DNA of 64,000 bases from Hirschia litorea (GTDB lineage Bacteria; Pseudomonadota; Alphaproteobacteria; Caulobacterales; Hyphomonadaceae): assembly GCF_042665075.1 (NCBI RefSeq), contig NZ_JBHTBR010000009.1, positions 124,001 through 188,000 of the forward strand, in the 5' to 3' direction. Made by a program: the position numbers and the translations under genes. Of this stretch, positions 8,581 through 17,707 are shown piece after piece; the first letter of the stretch is position 1; each line of letters opens with the position of its first letter. The notes beneath the pieces are model-generated. The model was not told the DNA's origin. It did not search any database and saw nothing but the letters and a program-made list of their open reading frames with translations.

Positions 8581-8599
8581 GATAGTGTGTCATACTATC
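8581..8599 (+). terminator. Weak hairpin after the MerR gene
   Basis: GATAGT (8581-8586) pairs with ACTATC (8594-8599), followed by TTTAAATG. A weak terminator for the MerR transcript. Confidence 0.35.
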
Positions 8600-8617
8600 T
8601 TTAAATGTAGGAAGAAA

Positions 8618-8644
8618 AGCCCAGCAAAGCTGGGCTAAATCAAG
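8618..8644 (-). terminator. Terminator of the small minus-strand gene
   Basis: AGCCCAGC (8618-8625) and GCTGGGCT (8629-8636) form an 8-pair stem with a 3-base loop. On the minus strand the stem is followed by TTTTCTTCC, so it ends transcripts coming from the gene at 8676-8927. Confidence 0.65.
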
Positions 8645-8675
8645 TTATGTTTATAATAAATAAGGCTTATTTATT

Positions 8676-8927
8676 TCATTCAAATAGAAAAGCCCGTAAG
8701 CGCTGATACAGGGTGTGTGATGCATCCAACCCCAGGGCAGCTATTTCTTTTTCTGGCCCTTCTTGAGCCATGGAATATCGTTTCATCGATAGGCCGAATA
8801 CTTCCCTATAGAATGAGAGAGACGTTTCCCTTGGAGTTTCTTCGTAAATTGCGATCGTTGCAACTAAGTACACAACTGCGTTCTCTAACGCTGCAATGCG
8901 AGCGGCGAGTGCTTTTTCATTATTCAT
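8676..8927 (-). CDS. Small unknown protein
   Basis: 83 residues from the ATG at 8927, which has AAGGGG five bases upstream; a longer GTG form is less likely. The protein is mostly helical: a heptad-like N-terminal segment (ALAARIAALENAVVYLVATIAIY) could be a short coiled coil or an amphipathic membrane helix. I recognise no family. It has its own terminator and lies between the MerR gene and the transfer block, so it is probably element cargo or a small accessory protein. Confidence 0.6.
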   Translation of the reverse strand: MNNEKALAARIAALENAVVYLVATIAIYEETPRETSLSFYREVFGLSMKRYSMAQEGPEKEIAALGLDASHTLYQRLRAFLFE

Positions 8928-9154
8928 GATATCCCCTTGATTAAAAAGGGAGTTATTCACATTAACCGCGGTCTTATGAGTTGGGCAAACCCTATCTTCG
9001 TATTCGTTCCCAAGCCAGTATTGTTCAGCTGAATATTGTTAAATCGAATAAAAGAGTACCCGCCTGTAGCGGGACGCTTTAGCATATCAATACTGTGACA
9101 AATGGCGAACAGACACGCCTAAAAAGAAACAGAAATTTTTTAGTGTTATACTGG

Positions 9155-9190
9155 CTCAGAGAAGCTCTGATACGAATGAGCTTCTCTGAG
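9155..9190. terminator. 13-pair hairpin at the end of the trb operon
   Basis: CTCAGAGAAGCTC (9155-9167) pairs perfectly with GAGCTTCTCTGAG (9178-9190) around a 10-base loop, 13 bases beyond the stop of the DUF736 gene. No T-run follows directly; it should still protect or end the long trb transcript. Bases 8961-9154 otherwise show no gene. Confidence 0.6.
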
Positions 9191-9202
9191 TTGTCAGAGC
9201 GC

Positions 9203-9517
9203 TTATTTAGGGGGATTTCGGCTCCATACCATCACACCCGTTCCATCCTTTGCATTTTCAAAAAAAGCAGCACGCATGGGAGATGCAAAATTGGGATCAT
9301 CCAATTTGAGGGCCAAATACTGTGTTTCACCAGAATTAGATTCTTTAATCCAACCAGCGCCCAATTCACTTCCATCCGAAAAAACGCGATAATCAGGAGC
9401 ATCTAAATTGGGTTTGTCTTTGACTGGTAAAATTTGAGCTTCGACATTTATCGACATGGTTCTAATTCTGCCAGTGTAAATGCCATCTTTTAGTGTAAAA
9501 TGTCCTATTTGAGCCAT
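9203..9517 (-). CDS. DUF736 family protein
   Basis: 104 residues. The start MAQIGHFTLKDGIYTGRIRT and the later DYRVFSDGSELGAGW are characteristic of DUF736, a small single-domain protein found repeatedly beside trb conjugation genes of alphaproteobacterial elements. Its role is unknown. It is the last gene of the minus-strand transfer operon, three bases after the DUF2274 gene, and is followed by a strong hairpin. Confidence 0.88.
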   Translation of the reverse strand: MAQIGHFTLKDGIYTGRIRTMSINVEAQILPVKDKPNLDAPDYRVFSDGSELGAGWIKESNSGETQYLALKLDDPNFASPMRAAFFENAKDGTGVMVWSRNPPK

Positions 9518-9520
9518 GGT

Positions 9521-9760
9521 CTAATATCCTTGTGGTTGAGAGGTTGAATGAAGCTTTTTGCGAGCACGTTTAAATCCCAGGTCTGACTTTAGAAACGTAT
9601 CGAGCATGGCAGGGATAAGTGTTTCTGGCTTTTCGTCATTTCCATAAGATTGCTGATATAAATGGGCATAATCTTTGAGAGCGAGAGCCAAATCCGGCTC
9701 TAAACTGATGCTCATTCGTACAGGCGTGCGGTCAGGTAATTTCTCTAAACGTAGAGGCAT
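9521..9760 (-). CDS. DUF2274 family protein
   Basis: 79 residues with a ribbon-helix-helix-like opening (RTPVRMSISLEPDLALALKDYA) and a C-terminal basic tail, matching DUF2274. These small proteins almost always follow trbI in alphaproteobacterial ICEs and plasmids, as here with an 11-base gap. A DNA-binding or regulatory role is possible from the fold but not shown. Confidence 0.85.
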   Translation of the reverse strand: MPLRLEKLPDRTPVRMSISLEPDLALALKDYAHLYQQSYGNDEKPETLIPAMLDTFLKSDLGFKRARKKLHSTSQPQGY

Positions 9761-9771
9761 TTAGGTCTCCT

Positions 9772-11019
9772 TCAGTGATAGGGTTTCAAAATGATGTCTT
9801 GGGTGACAATGACGCGCAGTGGCCAACCGGGGCGTATTTTTATGGTTGGTTGGATCCCAAGCTGTTTATCAACAATTGTTTGTCCAGCTTGGTTGATTGT
9901 ATCTGACGTCCCATTGCGAATAGCTCTAACAATATCGCTGTCATCATTTGCACCCAGTTCAGAACCTATTCCTAGCAAGGTAGCTAAACCTGCAGCTGCA
10001 AATACGCGGTCCCAATGATGATCTGTTTTATCTGATAAGCCAGAATAGCCTTGTTCATCCGCGCCAGGTGCCGAAATGATGATGGAGTGACCATCAGGAA
10101 AGAGAATTCGGTTCCAAATCACAAGTGCTCGGTTTTGACCAAAACTGACACTTGATTGGTATCGTCCCAAGAGACGTGCGCCTTGTGGGATAAGAATATG
10201 ATGACCTGTAGCTGTGTCATACACCGGTTGGGTAATCTGTGCGATAATAGTTCCAGGAAGATCTGAATTAATCCCAGTTACCAAAGATGCTGGTATTAAT
10301 GTGCCAGCCATAATTTGATAAGGAGAGGCGGGGACCTCTAGATTATGCCGATTATAAATGTCACTCCGAGGTGGCGCATCTGCAAACGCACTTTTTTCTT
10401 CCTGCAGATTACTATTGTACTGTCCTTTTAAGGCAGATCCAGCTTGAGGCATGCTAGATTTCGCAAGTGCCATGAGTTCTGAGCGCGTATCTAGCATAGC
10501 TTGATGCTGACTGCTTAAGGGGGATGTCGTTGACGATGTTTTACTTGATTTGGATTGAAGCTGGAAAAAAATAGGTGCTTTGCTTGCATCCTCAGCAAGT
10601 TTAGCTTGTCGCATACGCGCGGCGCGTTCAGCTTCATCTACTGGATTGGGTTTAAAACCATTTGGTGTCGTTGTGAGATAAGTGGGGTCTATACCTAAAT
10701 CACGCTCTGCCGCTAATATGGTTGCGCCCAAATCTCCATTTAAAGGCGGACCTAGTTTGGGCACATCATTATACGTTCTGGGAAGTCGGGCTAAACCTTC
10801 TGGTTTACGTGTATTGGTGGTGTTATAAAGCTCGCGCCTTTGCGTTGGATCGATAGCCTTGGGAGGAGCGAGCGCGATATTCACGGCAAAAAAAAGCCCT
10901 ATAGCACATACACCAGCTGCGAGTATTAAAACCTTGCGGTTTATGCGCGTGACAGGACGCGGCTTTGAGCGGATATTGAGTTTGTCTACATGCTCAGCAA
11001 AAGGGATGGGGTCAGACAT
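9772..11019 (-). CDS. trbI: TrbI, VirB10-like channel protein
   Basis: 415 residues. A single inner-membrane helix lies near the N-terminus (about 27-49, VLILAAGVCAIGLFFAVNIAL), followed by a Pro/Ser-rich periplasmic linker and the conserved C-terminal VirB10 domain (about 205-415) with YQIMAGTLIPASLVTGINSDLPG and IPQGARLLGRYQSSVSFGQNR. VirB10 proteins span both membranes and form the outer-membrane core with VirB9. Ends with the typical IKIRPGWPLRVIVTQD. Follows trbG by three bases. Confidence 0.95.
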   Translation of the reverse strand: MSDPIPFAEHVDKLNIRSKPRPVTRINRKVLILAAGVCAIGLFFAVNIALAPPKAIDPTQRRELYNTTNTRKPEGLARLPRTYNDVPKLGPPLNGDLGATILAAERDLGIDPTYLTTTPNGFKPNPVDEAERAARMRQAKLAEDASKAPIFFQLQSKSSKTSSTTSPLSSQHQAMLDTRSELMALAKSSMPQAGSALKGQYNSNLQEEKSAFADAPPRSDIYNRHNLEVPASPYQIMAGTLIPASLVTGINSDLPGTIIAQITQPVYDTATGHHILIPQGARLLGRYQSSVSFGQNRALVIWNRILFPDGHSIIISAPGADEQGYSGLSDKTDHHWDRVFAAAGLATLLGIGSELGANDDSDIVRAIRNGTSDTINQAGQTIVDKQLGIQPTIKIRPGWPLRVIVTQDIILKPYH

Positions 11020-11022
11020 TGG

Positions 11023-12018
11023 CTAACGTCCAAATAGGGCAGATAGGCTGCTGCGCGAAGAAGCGCGCTCAATTCGCACGATAGTTTGGCGCTTAGTACC
11101 AAGACGTAACTCGGCTGCGCGAAACAAGCGGTCTACAATATAGTAGTTATTCTTTATGCGGTAATTGACCAGTTCGGCATCACCTGTCTGCCCCACCACG
11201 AAAAGCGGGGGCATGTCTGACGTGTGAATATTTGCAGGCATTTGGATGAACACTTTCGTGCCATCATCAAAAACGCGGACAGGCTTCCAAGAGGGGCTAT
11301 GACCAGACAGCTTATAATCAAAGTTCAAACCTTCGAGTGTAAGCCCGCTTTCTATTGTGTGAGCCTGTCGTTTCTGAGCGCGCTCATTCTTAGAGGTGAG
11401 CTCAGCTAAAGCATCCTGAGGATAACGCCAAGATAAAGCGGCCATATACCCCGATGAAACAGCCTCTAACTCAAGATGGTAGGTACGTTTATTCGTCGCA
11501 ATCATCAAATTGGTACGTATGTCAGCGCTTATAGGTTTTACTAAAACATGCGCGCGCGATGTCGCGCCAGAGCCAGAGAGGGTGTCGCCTACAACCCAAC
11601 GCACAGTGTCACCGGCTGAAACTGAAACCAGTTCCTCACCTATTTGCAGAGCGATATCTGTAATTTGCCCTGGACTAGCGTACAGGCGATAGAGGGCACC
11701 TTCTGTATAGGGGTAGATTTGTATAGCGTTGACATACCCGTCCACGGACGGCTCAATTAACGCATGCTTGCGGCCTTCTTTGATAGCTTCTTGCGGTGTA
11801 ATTTTCTTTTTAGAAGGTGCCTGAGGGCCTATCTTTTTCATTTGCCCCGGCAAAGGTAACGCAACAGTTGTTTCTACAATTTTGACTGGGCGGGCTGTTG
11901 CATCTTCAAGCGGGCGCGCAGCAATAAAATCTTTTGGTGTGACAGGCTCAAGGTCTGTTGTTGCGCAAGCTGACACACATAAAACCAAAAGGGGCGGCAT
12001 AAAGCGTGTGCAGTTCAT
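11023..12018 (-). CDS. trbG: TrbG, VirB9-like lipoprotein
   Basis: 331 residues from the ATG at 12018, preceded by GGAG. The stop of trbF (TGA) overlaps this ATG. The N-terminus is a lipoprotein signal (LLVLCVSAC). VirB9/TrbG features include IQIYPYTEGALYRLYASPGQITDI, and the C-terminal domain with DGTKVFIQMP and NNYYIVDRLFRAAELRLG. The protein forms the outer-membrane ring of the secretion core with TrbI. A longer start 33 bases upstream would spoil the signal peptide. Confidence 0.94.
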   Translation of the reverse strand: MNCTRFMPPLLVLCVSACATTDLEPVTPKDFIAARPLEDATARPVKIVETTVALPLPGQMKKIGPQAPSKKKITPQEAIKEGRKHALIEPSVDGYVNAIQIYPYTEGALYRLYASPGQITDIALQIGEELVSVSAGDTVRWVVGDTLSGSGATSRAHVLVKPISADIRTNLMIATNKRTYHLELEAVSSGYMAALSWRYPQDALAELTSKNERAQKRQAHTIESGLTLEGLNFDYKLSGHSPSWKPVRVFDDGTKVFIQMPANIHTSDMPPLFVVGQTGDAELVNYRIKNNYYIVDRLFRAAELRLGTKRQTIVRIERASSRSSLSALFGR

Positions 12019-12710
12019 TTTTGATCTCCTGTAACAAGGTCTTGGCCCCAATTGAGGCTGTGCAGATAGAGCCCGAGTGGATTAGCCCGCAGGGTGGCAG
12101 CTGTGTTGGGTGTTTTGTGAATGATGGAGAAGTTTCCGGTATATCGTTGCGCTAATGTGAGCGCGCCATTTTCGTACGTCTTCTCCAGCCAACGTGCCTG
12201 AAAACTATTCTCAGACACACGCACTACTGAAATAACATCTATGGTGCGCGATTTACGACCTACATCTGCGAATGGGTCATTATTGGCTGCATATTCATTA
12301 AGAGTGGTAGCGGCTTTATCGGTTACGAAATCATAAGCTTTAAGCCAGTTTTGCCGCACCACAACTGGATCAATTGAAAGGCCGCGTACATTCTCTATGA
12401 AGTTTGCCAAATGATGGGCTATCTGTGCGTCTGTTGGAATATAGGTGTCATTCGCGGGCGCAATCGCACGCGCAGCACCGGTCTCATCTACCTCGACAAC
12501 ATAGGGCGTAACGCTTGATTGCATGGAGCGCCATATTAATGCTCCCGAAGATAAGAAGCTTAGACCTAAACATCCTAAGGCCATAAGTCGCCAGTTTTTG
12601 GCTTGAACTCGCGCTGAACCAATACGTTCGTCCCAAATTTGTCCTGCTTTTTGATAGGGAGTTTCAGGAAAAGGGCTAGGTCCATACGAAGAAGTGGAGC
12701 GCTTGAACAT
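12015..12710 (-). CDS. trbF: TrbF, VirB8-like inner-membrane protein
   Basis: 231 residues: a short cytoplasmic segment with PYQKAGQIWDERIGSARVQAKNWR, one membrane helix (about 41-62) and a periplasmic NTF2-like domain ending in NPLGLYLHSLNWGQDL. This is the standard VirB8/TrbF plan, the scaffold that joins the inner-membrane complex to the core. Overlaps its neighbours at both ends, so translation is probably coupled. Confidence 0.94.
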   Translation of the reverse strand: MFKRSTSSYGPSPFPETPYQKAGQIWDERIGSARVQAKNWRLMALGCLGLSFLSSGALIWRSMQSSVTPYVVEVDETGAARAIAPANDTYIPTDAQIAHHLANFIENVRGLSIDPVVVRQNWLKAYDFVTDKAATTLNEYAANNDPFADVGRKSRTIDVISVVRVSENSFQARWLEKTYENGALTLAQRYTGNFSIIHKTPNTAATLRANPLGLYLHSLNWGQDLVTGDQK

Positions 12711-14011
12711 TATTCATCCTTCGTCTGTAAGCTGGGGTTTGCACCTGATGCACCGCGATCTCCATCCCGTACGCTATGCATGACTGCGCTGCTGGCTTGA
12801 CCAATACGTTGCTGGGTTTGGAAACGCTGAGCCCAATTATCTGATTGAGTATTGGAAGTGGCAGATTGAGGTGGAGGAGATCCACCTGTAGCACCCCAAA
12901 CAGATTGACTGCCCTGATTGTAAGCCTGTTTGATACTATCAATAGGCTTTGAAGCTTGCTTTTGAAGGGCGTCGCCGCCAGCGCGTGCGATACCGCTAAT
13001 GCCACCTGCAATGGCTTTGGCACCAGTCGTGCCTGAAGCAACAGACCCCAAAGTATAAGCTGTGCGTGCGGCACCTGTCATGGAGGCTCCAGCTTTTATA
13101 GCTGAGCTTGCACCAGATGCGGTTGCACCGACCATAGCACGACTGCCCATGCTTGCCACATATCCAGAAGCTGCAATACCAGCAGCAGCTCCTGCAGCGG
13201 ATCCAGCGCCCAATTGTGGGGCTCCAGTTATAAGTCCTGCAGCGATACTCGGCGAAAATATTCCCATCCAGAAGAAAACTATTGAGGCAAGCACTGTCCC
13301 CATAACTTGAGCTAGGGTGATATCAGCCTCTGTTGAAAAGGCATCTGTAATACTCGCAAAGAGGTTTGAGCCAATGCCAATAATGACGGCTAAAACCATG
13401 AGTTTGATACCCGATGTCATGACATTACCTAACACACGTTCGGCTAAAAAACTGGTCTTATTCCAGAGTGCAAAAGGTATGAGAATAAAGCCGGCAAGTG
13501 TGGTGAGTTTAAATTCTAATATAGTTATGAAGAGCTGCACAGCTAAGATAAAGAAAGCCAATATGATAACAGCCCATGCCACAAACATTACAGCAATCAG
13601 TACAAAATTATGAAAGAAGCTAACTGGACCTAAAAGCTCAGAAATTTCCTCTAATAGTGGAGCTGCCGCCTCAAAACCTACATTTGCGATATAACCAGGG
13701 CGCAACAAGTCATCAGCAGTCATCGAACCACCACCAGCACGCAGACCAAGGCCTGCAAAACTGTCAAAAATGAGGGTGGCGAGTAGGGTGAAATTGCCGA
13801 TAATGAAGGCAAAAAAGCCCACATATAGTATTTTTTTGATCAAGCTGCCAATGACATCCTGATTAGCAGATAATGCCCAAAATAGACCTGCCAATGTGAT
13901 ATCAATGACTATCAGTGTGCTGGATAGATACGCAACATCACCTGCGAGTAAGCCAAAACCTGAATCGATGTAGGTAATAAAAGTGGCTAGGAAGGTATCA
14001 ATAACATCCAT
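12710..14011 (-). CDS. trbL: TrbL, VirB6-like polytopic membrane protein
   Basis: 433 residues: five to seven membrane helices over the first 270, then a Gly/Ala/Ser-rich and polar tail (about 280-433) of the kind seen in TrbL. It forms the inner-membrane channel for DNA transfer. The ATG at 14011 lies in a TGATG overlap with the trbJ stop and has GAAGGAG just upstream inside trbJ. trbK, which often lies between trbJ and trbL, is absent. Confidence 0.93.
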   Translation of the reverse strand: MDVIDTFLATFITYIDSGFGLLAGDVAYLSSTLIVIDITLAGLFWALSANQDVIGSLIKKILYVGFFAFIIGNFTLLATLIFDSFAGLGLRAGGGSMTADDLLRPGYIANVGFEAAAPLLEEISELLGPVSFFHNFVLIAVMFVAWAVIILAFFILAVQLFITILEFKLTTLAGFILIPFALWNKTSFLAERVLGNVMTSGIKLMVLAVIIGIGSNLFASITDAFSTEADITLAQVMGTVLASIVFFWMGIFSPSIAAGLITGAPQLGAGSAAGAAAGIAASGYVASMGSRAMVGATASGASSAIKAGASMTGAARTAYTLGSVASGTTGAKAIAGGISGIARAGGDALQKQASKPIDSIKQAYNQGSQSVWGATGGSPPPQSATSNTQSDNWAQRFQTQQRIGQASSAVMHSVRDGDRGASGANPSLQTKDE

Positions 14012-14709
14012 CAATTATCTCCTTCGATGAATGCTTTTGTGCGAGCGCGTCCGCGCTCAGCTTCTGCTAAATGGCGCGCATTTTCTAACACCTGAGCTCG
14101 GTAATGACCTGCCATGAGGTTTTGCATTTGAATAAGTTGTTGAGTTTGTAAGCCTTCAATCTGGTTACCCGCTTGAACAGCTTGAAGGTTACCGGATGCA
14201 GATTGGCTAGCAGAGATGAGTCGCTCTAAAGATGCGCTATCAACCCGCGTATTTTGAACCGTTTGTGCGGTTAACTCTAGGCTTTCTTTAAACGCGATGC
14301 GCGATTGTTGCCATCGAGCGCGTGCTTGAGCCACAAGGTCTGCTTGTGCTGGGGGCATATGTGTTTGATCTTCTGGATAAAGATCTTCATATTGCTTTTC
14401 AATCTCTTCTATGCGGTAGCCAATGCCATGCGCTTTTTGCGTTAATTCTTCAATTTTGGAGAGTCGATCTAAGATATCATGTTCAATGCTTTCAGGCAGG
14501 CTTTCTAAGTCTTTTGCCATATTTTCAAGCATTTTCACTTCATTTGCGAGTTGAACAATTTGGTTGATGACTTCTTCAACAGCCTGCACCAATTGTAGAA
14601 TGCTTGAGATGTGATTTGCAGGATCATAGACGACCCATTGAGCTTTTGCGGGTAAGACAATTGATAGGGATGATGTCGCAAAGAATATGCTGGTAATAAG
14701 GCGTTTCAT
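14011..14709 (-). CDS. trbJ: TrbJ, VirB5-like pilus-associated protein
   Basis: 232 residues. A signal peptide (about 1-23, ending PAKAQ) leads to QWVVYDPANHISSILQLVQAVEEVINQIVQLANEV, the classic TrbJ opening, then long coiled-coil helices. VirB5 proteins sit at the pilus tip and help in host contact. The gene starts 10 bases after trbE. Confidence 0.93.
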   Translation of the reverse strand: MKRLITSIFFATSSLSIVLPAKAQWVVYDPANHISSILQLVQAVEEVINQIVQLANEVKMLENMAKDLESLPESIEHDILDRLSKIEELTQKAHGIGYRIEEIEKQYEDLYPEDQTHMPPAQADLVAQARARWQQSRIAFKESLELTAQTVQNTRVDSASLERLISASQSASGNLQAVQAGNQIEGLQTQQLIQMQNLMAGHYRAQVLENARHLAEAERGRARTKAFIEGDN

Positions 14710-14718
14710 TACCTGCTC

Positions 14719-17148
14719 CTATTCTGCTGCGATTGAGTTAAGCGTAGGCTCGGATATAAGTTTCGCAGCCCAAGCAAGATCTTTTTCGATGAGCCAGGTC
14801 TGTAGGAAACTATCACCTTCGGTTTCTGCCCAAATGCGGTCCATCAAAGCTTGATCGGCTGGTGAGGCTGCCCCGCAAAGACTAAGCGCAACAGGCCCAA
14901 GGCCCAATTCAAAAACACGACATCCTAGAGGCGATTGGTAATAATATTCGCGTTTGGGCGTAGACCTTGAAATGAGTTCAATCTGGCGCGCATTTAGTCC
15001 GAATTTTTCGTAAATGGTTTTAGTTTGTGGCTCCAAGGCGCGTTCATTGGGTAAGAAGATGCGTGTTGGACAGGATTCAACTAAAGCAGGTGCGATTGTT
15101 GAGTTTGCAATATCAGCCAGAGATTGAGTGGCGAAGACAACAGCGACATTTTTCTTTCTAAGTGTCTTAAGCCATTCGCGAATACGCGCTGCAAACATTG
15201 GATCATCTAAAAAGAGCCAAGCCTCATCTAAAATGAGCAATGTAGGTTGGCCGTTAAAGCGTTCCTCCAACCGATGAAATAAATATGTGATGACAGGGGC
15301 AATGGCTTTGCCAGTGTGCATCAACTCTTCCATTTCAAAACATGCATTTGATGAGAGTGTAAGAGTATCACAATCACTATCTAGCAGGCGTCCATGAGGC
15401 CCTTCAAGTGTATAAGGGTGTATGGCGGATTTAAGCTGGTCTTCTTGAAGAAGTAAGGATAATCCAGTGAGTGTACGCTCACAGAGTGGGGCTGTAGCTA
15501 GTGCGCAAATCCCATTCCATAATTTGGCTTTGAGATCAGGCGTTATACTCAGGCCTTCATTCATACAAAGCCCAGCTAACCAATCGGCAGCAAAGCTAGT
15601 CCCTCGATCACTGTCTAAGTTTGCTAGCGGTTGCAAACTGGGGCGATGATTGCCACCGAGATCTATATGTGTCCCACCCATTGCCAATATAGCTGCCCGT
15701 GCGGATCGGCCTTTGTCAAAAATGAAGACTTGTGCGCCTTCATAGCGTTGCCACTGCAATGCGAGCAAAGAGAGTAAAACTGATTTACCTGCACCCGTAG
15801 GCCCAATTATGAGTGAGTGTCCCACATCACCAACATGAAGGTTTAAGCGAAAAGGCGTTGTACCATCTGTTTGAGCCTCTAAGAGAGCGGGGGCTTTTAA
15901 ATGTGAGTTATTCGCTTCGCCGGCCCAGACCGCAGAGAGGGGGACCATATGTGCTAGGTTGAGTGTATGTAGGATAGGTTGGCGCACATTCGCATAGACA
16001 TGGCCTGGTAAAGAGCCAAGCCATGCTTCAACAGCGTTGAGGGTTTCTTTAATGGCTGTAAATCCACGTCCATTTATGATGCTGGTGACTTTGCGGATGT
16101 GTTCTTCAGCAATGTGTTGATCAGGATGGCTAATTGTAATTGTGGTTGTTACATACCCATAGGATACAAGATCTGCCCCTAGCTCTTGAAGGGCAGCATC
16201 AGCGTCAGCTGCTTTGTTATCTGCATCATTATCAACCAACGCTGCTTGTTCGTTAAAAAGAGTCTCGCGTACAACCGCGCCAATAGATTTGCGTTTGGCA
16301 AACCAATGGCGACGTTTTTTATTCAAAACGGCTTCAGCCTCAGATTTATCCATCGCAATAAAGCGAGTACACCAGCGATAACTAAAACCTTGTCGGTTCA
16401 AGTCATCAAGAATACCTGGAAGGGTAGAGGCTGGAAAACCCAATATAGTGAGTGTACGCAAATGTGCGTCACCTAATTGAGGTTCTAATCCTCCAGCAAA
16501 AGGTGTGTCCGCCAGAATAGCGTCAAGAAAGACGGGAAATTCCGGTGTTGTCACCGGATGTTGTTTTGTTGAGATTGTCGAGTGGAGATAGGTGAGCGTT
16601 TCGTCATCATCCAGACGTGTAATTTCAGAAAGACAAGTTGCCAGTAGATCGAAGACGCGATCTGAATGCTGTGAAAAACTATCTAACCGTTGTTGCCAGG
16701 TTTGTGTGTCCTTTGCATTTCGTCGCTCAATAAGGGCGCGCTCTGCATGATTGGCGGTATCTGCTGGCGGAAGCCAAAGCAGTGTGAGATAATAATCACT
16801 TTTAAACCTTGCCCCCATTGCTTCTGACTGTAAGCTGCGTTCTTGATCGATGAGCCAAGAAGCTGGTTCTGGAAAGTTAGAAATGGGGTAATTTGTTACG
16901 TCTGATCTAACAGCTTCAAAAAATAGAGCCCATCCTGACCCAAAGCGCCGAAATACATTATTGATGCGAGCCATAACAGACACGAGTTCTTCTTTGGTAG
17001 AACTTTCTAGGTCTGGTCCGCGATATTTAAAGCTTGTTTGAAATGATCCATCCTTATTCAGAATAACGCCTTTTGCAACAAGGCATGCCCATGGCAAATA
17101 GTCTGCTAAGCGTTTGGGAGTTTCTGAATACTCTTTAAGGTTTAGCAT
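14719..17148 (-). CDS. trbE: TrbE, VirB4 ATPase
   Basis: 809 residues, the usual size. The N-terminal CagE/TrbE domain is followed by the P-loop ATPase: Walker A IGPTGAGKSVLLSLL at about 455, Walker B LLILDEAWLFLDD at about 645, and later ATQSLADIANS. It powers pilus biogenesis and substrate transfer at the inner membrane. It overlaps trbD by seven bases. Nothing looks disrupted. Confidence 0.96.
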   Translation of the reverse strand: MLNLKEYSETPKRLADYLPWACLVAKGVILNKDGSFQTSFKYRGPDLESSTKEELVSVMARINNVFRRFGSGWALFFEAVRSDVTNYPISNFPEPASWLIDQERSLQSEAMGARFKSDYYLTLLWLPPADTANHAERALIERRNAKDTQTWQQRLDSFSQHSDRVFDLLATCLSEITRLDDDETLTYLHSTISTKQHPVTTPEFPVFLDAILADTPFAGGLEPQLGDAHLRTLTILGFPASTLPGILDDLNRQGFSYRWCTRFIAMDKSEAEAVLNKKRRHWFAKRKSIGAVVRETLFNEQAALVDNDADNKAADADAALQELGADLVSYGYVTTTITISHPDQHIAEEHIRKVTSIINGRGFTAIKETLNAVEAWLGSLPGHVYANVRQPILHTLNLAHMVPLSAVWAGEANNSHLKAPALLEAQTDGTTPFRLNLHVGDVGHSLIIGPTGAGKSVLLSLLALQWQRYEGAQVFIFDKGRSARAAILAMGGTHIDLGGNHRPSLQPLANLDSDRGTSFAADWLAGLCMNEGLSITPDLKAKLWNGICALATAPLCERTLTGLSLLLQEDQLKSAIHPYTLEGPHGRLLDSDCDTLTLSSNACFEMEELMHTGKAIAPVITYLFHRLEERFNGQPTLLILDEAWLFLDDPMFAARIREWLKTLRKKNVAVVFATQSLADIANSTIAPALVESCPTRIFLPNERALEPQTKTIYEKFGLNARQIELISRSTPKREYYYQSPLGCRVFELGLGPVALSLCGAASPADQALMDRIWAETEGDSFLQTWLIEKDLAWAAKLISEPTLNSIAAE

Positions 17149-17396
17149 AACAAATGCTCCTTATGGCGTGCAGAACGGCTCGCTACGACCATGAAATCAG
17201 GATCTGATTTGGCCATAAAAACCGCTGCAGAATGCCCAATGATCCATAAAATGAGACCAGGTACCCACAGCTGTAAGCCTAATGCTAAAGCGGCAGCAAT
17301 CGTGCCAATCGCAATGGCTGCGCCGCGAGGGGCACCGCCCATTAAGATGGGTTCAGCGAGCGACCGGTGGAGCGGTATTTCATAACCTTCAACCAT
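17142..17396 (-). CDS. trbD: TrbD, VirB3-like membrane protein
   Basis: 84 residues with the TrbD/VirB3 pattern EGYEIPLHRSLAEPILMGGAPR followed by two membrane helices. It works with VirB4 in pilus assembly. It overlaps trbC by one base and trbE by seven, and keeps the standard trbB-C-D-E order. Confidence 0.93.
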   Translation of the reverse strand: MVEGYEIPLHRSLAEPILMGGAPRGAAIAIGTIAAALALGLQLWVPGLILWIIGHSAAVFMAKSDPDFMVVASRSARHKEHLLC

Positions 17397-17707
17397 CAGA
17401 TGAGCGTGCCCCCACCAAATGAGAAGAAGGTCAAAAAGAAGCTGGTTGCTGCAAAGGCTATGGACAGCCCAAAGACAATTTGGACAAGTTTGCGCATGCC
17501 GCCTGATGTTTCACCAAAAGCAAGTGTAAGGCCCGTCACTGTAATAATCAGTACAGCCACAATGCGCGCGACCGGACCTTCTATGGATTGTAAAACTTGA
17601 TCAAGTGGAGCCTCCCAAGGCATTCCAGTTCCTGCTGCATGGGATGGCAATGAAAGCGAGACATAAGCAGACGTTAGAGCAAGGTATTTTAGTGAGAGCT
17701 TGCGCAT
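17396..17707 (-). CDS. trbC: TrbC, VirB2 pilin
   Basis: 103 residues. A signal peptide (to about residue 25, SHAAG) precedes MPWEAPLDQVLQSIEGPVARIV and two hydrophobic helices, the normal VirB2/TrbC pilin plan. RP4 TrbC is processed and cyclised by the TraF peptidase, and a traF gene lies at 21501-21998. Overlaps the end of trbB by 19 bases. Confidence 0.93.
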   Translation of the reverse strand: MRKLSLKYLALTSAYVSLSLPSHAAGTGMPWEAPLDQVLQSIEGPVARIVAVLIITVTGLTLAFGETSGGMRKLVQIVFGLSIAFAATSFFLTFFSFGGGTLI

